DNA of 64,000 nt, from NCBI RefSeq assembly GCF_018223345.1, contig NZ_CP073587.1:3535001-3599000 (forward strand), read 5' to 3'. This document shows positions 58,244 through 64,000 of this stretch, in pieces; the stretch's first letter is position 1; every line of letters starts with the position of its first letter. This DNA comes from Shewanella yunxiaonensis (GTDB lineage: Bacteria > Pseudomonadota > Gammaproteobacteria > Enterobacterales > Shewanellaceae). The translations under genes and the position numbers were made by a program. A model generated the notes under the pieces. The model saw only the letters and a list, made by a program, of their open reading frames with translations, was not told the origin of the DNA and made no database searches.

Positions 58244-59647
58244 ATGAGCGAACAAGTATGGATCCTCGATGATGATAGCTCCATCCGTTGGGTACTGGAG
58301 CGTGCACTGCGTGGTGCCAAAATTAGTTGCGCCAGCTTTGCTGCCGCCGAATCACTGTGGGATGCATTGCAGATTTCACAGCCTCGCGTCATTGTCTCTG
58401 ATATTCGCATGCCGGGGACTGACGGCCTGACATTGCTGGAACGCATTAATGTGCACTATCCGCATATTCCAGTCATCATCATGACCGCACATTCCGACCT
58501 GGATAGCGCCGTCAGCGCCTATCAGGCCGGTGCGTTTGAATATCTGCCAAAGCCGTTCGATATTGACGAAGCCATTACGCTGGTGGAGAGAGCGATAACG
58601 CATGCCACTGAGCATTCTCCGGTGCCGGTTGAATCCCAACTCAATACGCCTGAAATCATCGGCGAAGCACCGGCCATGCAGGAGGTGTTCCGGGCGATTG
58701 GCCGTTTGTCTCGTTCATCTATCAGCGTCCTCATCAACGGCCAATCCGGAACCGGTAAGGAGCTGGTTGCCGGGGCACTGCACAAACACAGTCCGCGCCG
58801 CGATCAATCTTTTATTGCACTGAACATGGCGGCTATTCCCAAAGAATTGATTGAGTCTGAACTATTCGGCCATGAAAAAGGGGCGTTTACCGGTGCGGCT
58901 AACGTACGCCAGGGGCGCTTTGAACAGGCAAATGGTGGCACCTTATTTCTTGATGAAATCGGCGATATGCCGCTGGATGTGCAAACCCGACTGCTGCGGG
59001 TATTGGCTGACGGACAATTCTACCGCGTGGGCGGGCATTCCCCAGTCCGCGTAGATGTACGTATCATTGCCGCAACCCATCAGGATCTAGAATCTCTGGT
59101 GCAAAAAGGCCAGTTCCGTGAAGACTTATTCCACCGTCTGAACGTTATTCGTATTCATCTGCCACCACTATCGCAGCGACGCGAAGATATTCCGCAACTG
59201 GCGCGGCATTTCCTGGCACAAGCGGCCAAAGAGATTGGGGTTGAAGCCAAAATTCTCACCAAAGAAACCTCGGCGAAACTGCAACAACTTCCGTGGCCAG
59301 GTAACGTTAGACAACTGGAGAATACCTGCCGCTGGCTCACCGTTATGGCATCTGGGCAAGAGATCCTGCCACAGGATTTACCCCATGAACTTTTTAAAGA
59401 ACCAGTGACGCAAACCAGTGGTTCCAGCAATTCACACGATTGGCAAACAGCCTTACGTTTATGGCTGGATCAGCGCTTATCACAAGGTGAAAATGATCTT
59501 CTGACCGAAATCCAACCGGCGTTTGAGCGGATTTTGTTGGAAACCGCGCTAGAGCACACGCAGGGACACAAACAGGAAGCCGCCAAACGTCTCGGCTGGG
59601 GTCGCAATACCCTGACACGAAAATTGAAAGAGCTTTCGATGGATTAG
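58244..59647 (+). CDS. glnG: sigma-54 activator NtrC (GlnG)
   Basis: This 467-residue response regulator turns on nitrogen genes. Its receiver domain has the phospho-acceptor D53 (VSDIRMPG), the AAA+ domain has Walker A GQSGTGKE (166-173), the sigma-54 contact loop GAFTGA (213-218) and the Walker B FLDEIGD, and the C-terminus has a Fis-type helix-turn-helix ([22 protein letters not shown]). It is in an operon with ntrB with AGGGAG upstream. Confidence 0.97.
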   Translation: MSEQVWILDDDSSIRWVLERALRGAKISCASFAAAESLWDALQISQPRVIVSDIRMPGTDGLTLLERINVHYPHIPVIIMTAHSDLDSAVSAYQAGAFEYLPKPFDIDEAITLVERAITHATEHSPVPVESQLNTPEIIGEAPAMQEVFRAIGRLSRSSISVLINGQSGTGKELVAGALHKHSPRRDQSFIALNMAAIPKELIESELFGHEKGAFTGAANVRQGRFEQANGGTLFLDEIGDMPLDVQTRLLRVLADGQFYRVGGHSPVRVDVRIIAATHQDLESLVQKGQFREDLFHRLNVIRIHLPPLSQRREDIPQLARHFLAQAAKEIGVEAKILTKETSAKLQQLPWPGNVRQLENTCRWLTVMASGQEILPQDLPHELFKEPVTQTSGSSNSHDWQTALRLWLDQRLSQGENDLLTEIQPAFERILLETALEHTQGHKQEAAKRLGWGRNTLTRKLKELSMD

Positions 59648-59949
59648 CAACGATGATGGTGATCTGTCATGCTGGCACATGTAGCCGCTATCAGATCACC
59701 GCATCAGCGTCTTTGGCGAAGTCCCCTCCTCATCCCTTTATTTCTAAGCAGTTTCTTCCGCAGCATCCTGCCACCAATACCAGGGTGGCATAACACCACT
59801 TAAGAACCTCCGCGGGCGGATAATTCAAGTTGATATTTAATGTGAAACTAACGCCATGAAATGGCAAAACCGCACCACATTATCTAAGGTTTAAACGAGT
59901 GCAGTTGTTCATTTCCACTGGGTGATCCTATCGGACTAGGGAAAGGGTT
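59648..59949. other. intergenic region after ntrC
   Basis: About 300 bases without a gene. Nine-base arms GGTGATCTG (59658-59666) and CAGATCACC (59692-59700) form a possible long-loop hairpin just after ntrC, with no T tail. The right part should hold the promoter of the HlyD-RbbA operon; a good AAAGGG ribosome binding site ends it. I see nothing else. Confidence 0.4.
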
Positions 59950-61023
59950 ATGGACCTTCTCCGCCAACGTAAATGGCTTGGGTTACTTACCGTCTTACTG
60001 TCGCTAATATTGACTGCTGCAGTGTGGTTTTACTTTAAACAAGCCGCCACGGATGAGACGGTTATCTGCCGCAATGGCAGAATCGAAGCCGTAGAGATCG
60101 ATGTATCCGCAAAAAGCCCCGGGAGATTAGCCACCATTTTAGTTAACGAGGGTCAATTTGTGGTGGCGGGACAAGTGCTCGCACAAATGGACACGAAGGC
60201 ACTTCAAGCGGAGCGATTACAGGCAGAAGCCCTGTTAAAACAAGCAGCAGAATCCGTTGTCACTGCAGAAAGCCAGTTGGCCTTACGTGAAAGTGAAAGA
60301 AAGTCAGCGTTAGCGGTTGTAAACCTGCGACAAACAGAACTCACCCTGGCGGAGAAAAGAAGCAAAAGAATTATTCAGTTAGCCACATCAGGTCACACTT
60401 CAGCACAATCTGTTGATGATGCTAACGCGGCGGTTGATAGCGCTAAAGCGGCGTTAAATGCAGCGACGGCTCAGGTGGCAGCAACTGCAGCAGCGATTGC
60501 TACAGCGTATGCCCAAATCGACAGTGCCAAGTCCTCAGTGGCTGCTGCTCAAGCCGGAATCACCCGCATCCAAGTTGACATTGACGACAGTGACCTTAAA
60601 GCACCGGTCAATGGCCGCATTCAGTATATTGTGTCGCGGCCAGGAGAAGTGATTGGTGCTGGCGGCAGCATTCTCAATCTGGTGGATGTCACCGATGTCT
60701 TTATGACGTTTTTCTTGCCAACAGCTTATGCCGGACGGCTGGCAATTGGTACGGAAGCGCGTCTGGTTTTAGATGCGGCACCAACATATGTCATCCCCGC
60801 ACACATATCGTTCATCGCCGATGTTGCGCAATTTACCCCTAAGACAGTTGAAACTGACAATGAACGCGAAAAATTGATGTTCCGGATTCGGGCTAAAATT
60901 GCGCCGGCACTACTGGTCAAACATATCAAGCAAGTGAAAACCGGTTTACCCGGTGAAGCCTGTCTGCGTATTGCAGAAGACCAACCCTGGCCTTCTCGAT
61001 TACAACAGAATCTGGTCAGGTAA
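59950..61023 (+). CDS. HlyD-family membrane fusion protein (YhiI-like)
   Basis: This 357-residue periplasmic adaptor has one N-terminal membrane helix (about residues 11-30), a biotinyl-lipoyl-like half near [20 protein letters not shown], a long alpha-helical coiled-coil hairpin rich in Ala (about 85-200) and the closing [12 protein letters not shown] strand. It would join an inner membrane ABC transporter to an outer membrane channel. It heads an operon with an RbbA-like protein and an ABC-2 permease, the same order as yhiI-rbbA-yhhJ in E. coli. Confidence 0.88.
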   Translation: MDLLRQRKWLGLLTVLLSLILTAAVWFYFKQAATDETVICRNGRIEAVEIDVSAKSPGRLATILVNEGQFVVAGQVLAQMDTKALQAERLQAEALLKQAAESVVTAESQLALRESERKSALAVVNLRQTELTLAEKRSKRIIQLATSGHTSAQSVDDANAAVDSAKAALNAATAQVAATAAAIATAYAQIDSAKSSVAAAQAGITRIQVDIDDSDLKAPVNGRIQYIVSRPGEVIGAGGSILNLVDVTDVFMTFFLPTAYAGRLAIGTEARLVLDAAPTYVIPAHISFIADVAQFTPKTVETDNEREKLMFRIRAKIAPALLVKHIKQVKTGLPGEACLRIAEDQPWPSRLQQNLVR

Positions 61024-61028
61024 GCGCT

Positions 61029-63776
61029 ATGGCACCACCAATAGCGGATTCCACAATAGTCAAATTACAGGACGTGAGTTTGCAATACCTCAAGACTGAC
61101 GCCCTTAAGCAGATTACGCTGACGCTTAATGCTGGCACGATGACGGGGCTGATTGGTCCTGATGGCGTCGGCAAATCCAGTTTGTTGTCGCTAATTTCCG
61201 GTGCAAGAGTGATCCAGCATGGCAGTATTGAAGTGCTCGGGGGCGATATGTCAGATGCCAAGCATCGACAGCGAGTATGCCCCGATATCGCCTACATGCC
61301 TCAGGGGCTGGGCAAAAATTTATACGAGTCACTCTCGGTATTTGAGAATATCGACTTCTTCGGTCGTTTATTCGGTCTTCCCCAAGAAACACGTGAACAC
61401 CGCATCACCGAACTCTTAAATGCCACCAGCCTGGCAGCTTTTAAAGATCGCGCTGCGAACAAGTTATCCGGGGGAATGAAACAGAAACTGGGATTGTGTT
61501 GTGCATTGATACATGATCCAGATTTATTAATCCTTGATGAACCCACCACGGGTATCGATCCTTTATCTCGACGCCAATTTTGGGAATTAATCGCCCGATT
61601 CCGCCAGCAACAGCCAAACATGGCCGTGTTAGTTGCCACCTCCTATATGGAAGAAGCGGCTCGATTTGATCAGTTAGTGGCGATGAATCATGGACAGATA
61701 TTAGCCAGTGGCACACCTCAGGCATTACTCAGTAGTACCCAAAGCCACACATTGGAACAAGCCTTTATACAGCTAGTCCGCCCCACCTCAACGCCTATTG
61801 GCAAACCGGTCACGACAATCCCCCACCATGTTACTGCTGATGCTGATATCGCCATAGAAGCACGTGGATTAACCAAGCGCTTTGGCCACTTTACCGCAGT
61901 TGATAATGTCAGTTTTTCCATTCGCCGCGGGGAAATCTTTGGCTTTCTCGGTTCCAACGGCTGTGGCAAGACAACGACCATGAAAATGTTGACAGGGCTG
62001 CTCTCGAAAAGCGCTGGCGAAGCGCAGCTCTTTGGTCATCCGGTGGACCCAGATGATCTCGAGACTCGACGCAGAGTGGGATATGTCACGCAATCATTCT
62101 CGTTATATAGCGAGCTCAGTGTTAAACAAAATCTTGAACTTCATGCACATCTTTACGGTATTGCAGCATCGCAGATTAACCATAGGGTTCAGCAGATTGC
62201 CAGCAAGTTTGCGTTACAAAAGCGCTTGGGTAGCTTACCTGGCGCCTTACCATTAGGTGAACGCCAGCGCTTATCGTTGGCGGCGGCAATGATCCATCAA
62301 CCAGAAGTCCTGATCCTCGATGAGCCAACCTCTGGAGCCGACCCGCTAACGCGTGACGATTTTTGGCAAATCTTAGAGAGATTGGCTCACGAAGAAAACG
62401 TGACCATTTTTATCTCCACTCATTTTATTAATGAAGCCGCGCGATGTGATCGGGTGTCACTGATGCATGCCGGGAAAGTGCTTGTCAGCGACACACCAAG
62501 CGCCATCGTGGAAGGGAAACACGCGCAGTCACTTGAGCAAGCATTTATTGACTATCTTCAGGATGCTGAAGGCCAGAATCAACAACTACCCAATCCAACC
62601 CCCTCGGCAAACAACACCCGGCACACAAGGCGGCCTACTGGCACCGCTTTATTCAGCTTACGTCGTTTAATGAGTTACACGCATCGAGAAACACTGGAGC
62701 TACTGCGAGACCCAATACGTTTGGCACTAGCAGTTTTCGGCAGTGCCTTATTGCTGCTGGTGCTCAGTTACGGCTTGAACATGGACGTACAAAACCTCAG
62801 GTTTGCTGTGTGGGATCAGGATCAGAGCAACACCAGTCGCAATTATATTTTAGAACTTTCAGGCTCTCGGTTCTTCGATGCGCGCCCCCCCATCCAAAGT
62901 TATGCGGAACTGGACGCCCGTATGCAAGCGGGAGAGATCAGTCTGGCGATGGTGATCCCCAGTGGTTTCGCCCGCGACTTAGCCAAGGGAAATCAGGTAG
63001 AAATTGGTGCCTGGATTGATGGCAGTATGCCGCAACGAGCAGAGACGCTCAGAGGTTATGTACAAGGCCTGCACTATCAGTGGCTGACAACCCGTACCCG
63101 CGAAATTTATGGCAAGCACGCGATAGCGCCACTACTGAATATTGAGACACGTTTTCGCTATAACCCAGATGTAGAAAGCTTGCCAGCCATGGTACCGGCA
63201 ATGATCCCTATTTTGCTAATGATGATCCCGGCCATGCTTAGTGCGCTGTCGATTGTCAGGGAAAAGGAGTTAGGCTCCATCATCAATTTCTATGTCACCC
63301 CCGTCACTCGGCTAGAATTTCTATTAGGTAAACAACTGCCTTATGTTGCGTTATCCATCCTGAGCTTTGTATTACTGGTGCTACTGGCATTATTTTGTTT
63401 TCAGGTACCAATCTCCGGCAGCGTGCTGACGTTGGCATTCGCAGCGGTGTTTTATATCTTGGCGGCGACGGCTCTAGGCCTGCTGGTATCAACCTTCGTA
63501 AACAGTCAGGTTGCAGCCATCTTTGGCACGGCGATCGTCACCATGTTACCCGCCGTACAATTCTCAGGATTGATCGAGCCAGTCACCGCCCTTCAAGGGA
63601 TAGGTCGGCTTATTGGTGATATTTATCCAACCACTTATTTTGTCATGATTGCGCGCGGCACCTTTTCCAAAGGACTCAATTTTACCGATTTGCACAGCGC
63701 CTTTATCCCTTTGATTTTGGCCTTTCCGATCCTAATCGTGATTACGGTGGCGCGACTCAGGAAACAGGAGCGCTGA
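61029..63776 (+). CDS. rbbA: RbbA-like double ATPase fused to ABC-2 permease
   Basis: This 915-residue protein joins two ABC ATPases and a permease. ATPase 1 has GPDGVGKSS (about residues 38-46), [10 protein letters not shown] and [13 protein letters not shown]; ATPase 2 has GSNGCGKTT (about 314-322), [12 protein letters not shown] and [13 protein letters not shown]. From about 555 an ABC-2 type membrane domain follows with an outer helix, a large periplasmic loop and five helices. The second signature is LPLGERQ instead of LSGGxxQ, which may reduce activity. The E. coli relative is described as ribosome-associated, but a role as exporter is equally likely from the operon. Confidence 0.9.
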   Translation: MAPPIADSTIVKLQDVSLQYLKTDALKQITLTLNAGTMTGLIGPDGVGKSSLLSLISGARVIQHGSIEVLGGDMSDAKHRQRVCPDIAYMPQGLGKNLYESLSVFENIDFFGRLFGLPQETREHRITELLNATSLAAFKDRAANKLSGGMKQKLGLCCALIHDPDLLILDEPTTGIDPLSRRQFWELIARFRQQQPNMAVLVATSYMEEAARFDQLVAMNHGQILASGTPQALLSSTQSHTLEQAFIQLVRPTSTPIGKPVTTIPHHVTADADIAIEARGLTKRFGHFTAVDNVSFSIRRGEIFGFLGSNGCGKTTTMKMLTGLLSKSAGEAQLFGHPVDPDDLETRRRVGYVTQSFSLYSELSVKQNLELHAHLYGIAASQINHRVQQIASKFALQKRLGSLPGALPLGERQRLSLAAAMIHQPEVLILDEPTSGADPLTRDDFWQILERLAHEENVTIFISTHFINEAARCDRVSLMHAGKVLVSDTPSAIVEGKHAQSLEQAFIDYLQDAEGQNQQLPNPTPSANNTRHTRRPTGTALFSLRRLMSYTHRETLELLRDPIRLALAVFGSALLLLVLSYGLNMDVQNLRFAVWDQDQSNTSRNYILELSGSRFFDARPPIQSYAELDARMQAGEISLAMVIPSGFARDLAKGNQVEIGAWIDGSMPQRAETLRGYVQGLHYQWLTTRTREIYGKHAIAPLLNIETRFRYNPDVESLPAMVPAMIPILLMMIPAMLSALSIVREKELGSIINFYVTPVTRLEFLLGKQLPYVALSILSFVLLVLLALFCFQVPISGSVLTLAFAAVFYILAATALGLLVSTFVNSQVAAIFGTAIVTMLPAVQFSGLIEPVTALQGIGRLIGDIYPTTYFVMIARGTFSKGLNFTDLHSAFIPLILAFPILIVITVARLRKQER

Positions 63777-63778
63777 CC

Positions 63779-64000
63779 ATGGACAGGATAAGCGGCCGTC
63801 ATATCTTCCATTTAGGGGTAAAAGAACTGCAATGTATTTTGCGTGATCCCATCATGCTGTTTCTGATCATTGTTTCCTTCACTTTTTCCGTATATATCGA
63901 AGGCAAATCGATGCCGGAGACACTGAACAAAGCGGCTATCGCCGTGGTGGATGACGATAACTCGCCACTCTCCCGGCAACTCATTGACGCCTTCTACCCA
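63779..64000 (+). CDS. ABC-2 type permease (YhhJ-like), 5' part
   Basis: The first 74 codons of a permease are visible; the gene runs past the window. It starts two bases after the RbbA stop. It has a short amphipathic start, HLGVKELQCILRDPIMLFL, a hydrophobic helix (about residues 26-40) and the beginning of a periplasmic loop with IAVVDDDNSPLSRQLI, matching ABC-2 permeases of the YhhJ type. It is the third member of the operon. Confidence 0.85.
   Translation, partial: MDRISGRHIFHLGVKELQCILRDPIMLFLIIVSFTFSVYIEGKSMPETLNKAAIAVVDDDNSPLSRQLIDAFYP

Noticed and set aside
59658-59700. GGTGATCTG/CAGATCACC pair as the ntrC terminator
   Set aside because: The loop is 25 bases long and no T run follows, so it is only mentioned in the intergenic entry.

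Overview
The window looks like a chromosomal segment of a marine, Shewanella-type gammaproteobacterium. Three things suggest this: a complete system I cytochrome c maturation locus split around a small cytochrome c5 gene, the gmk-rpoZ-spoT ... recG neighbourhood, and glnA followed at a distance by ntrB-ntrC. Nothing in the window proves the genus. Start codons were re-chosen from ribosome binding sites where the longest reading frame was clearly too long.

Layout. 1-8.4 kb: cytochrome c maturation. ccmF-ccmG-ccmH and the start of a further secreted protein run leftward; ccmI and ccmABCDE run rightward; the cytochrome c5 gene sits between them on the minus strand. 8.4-14.5 kb (minus strand): a YjjG-type nucleotidase, an amino acid:Na+ symporter, and an apparent three-gene unit of a DUF805-like membrane protein, an APH/NahK-like small-molecule kinase and an MFS transporter. 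14.7-25 kb: gmk, rpoZ, spoT, ridA, a lipoprotein, an acyl-CoA synthetase, a CaCA antiporter, recG and a DUF3014 protein.

25.0-40.4 kb: a compact 17-gene aryl polyene (APE) type pigment cluster in the order chain-length factor, acyltransferase, two ACPs, membrane protein, aryl-ACP ligase, dehydratase, glycosyltransferase/acyltransferase fusion, aromatic ammonia-lyase, thioesterase, LolA-like protein, MMPL exporter, lipoprotein, ketosynthase, dehydratase, ketoreductase, ketosynthase. Almost every junction overlaps. The lyase would supply an aryl acrylate starter, the ligase load it on an ACP, the type II enzymes extend it without full reduction, and the remaining genes anchor and export it to the outer membrane.

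40.4-47.8 kb: rhodanese, azoreductase, dtd, prolyl aminopeptidase, YihY, a small membrane protein, a DUF2959 lipoprotein, a CHASE-type/GGDEF diguanylate cyclase and an orphan NapH-like polyferredoxin. 47.96-49.26 kb: a solo IS200/IS605-type element carrying an intact-looking tnpB, with both hairpin ends visible. 49.4-53.4 kb: typA/bipA and glnA, with a sigma-54 promoter and NtrC sites before glnA. 53.46-54.35 kb: a deletion scar joining a decayed LysR gene to the 3' end of an SDR gene. 54.4-59.6 kb: FUSC-type membrane protein, DUF4124 protein, and ntrB-ntrC with NtrC sites over the ntrB promoter. 59.9-64 kb: an HlyD / RbbA-like double ATPase / ABC-2 permease operon that runs off the end.

The most interesting parts are the TnpB element with its predicted omega RNA boundary, the APE cluster with an unusual ammonia-lyase selectivity dyad, the nested palindromes before the APE cluster and before the rhodanese gene, and the LysR/SDR scar. 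I saw no tRNA, rRNA or CRISPR array.
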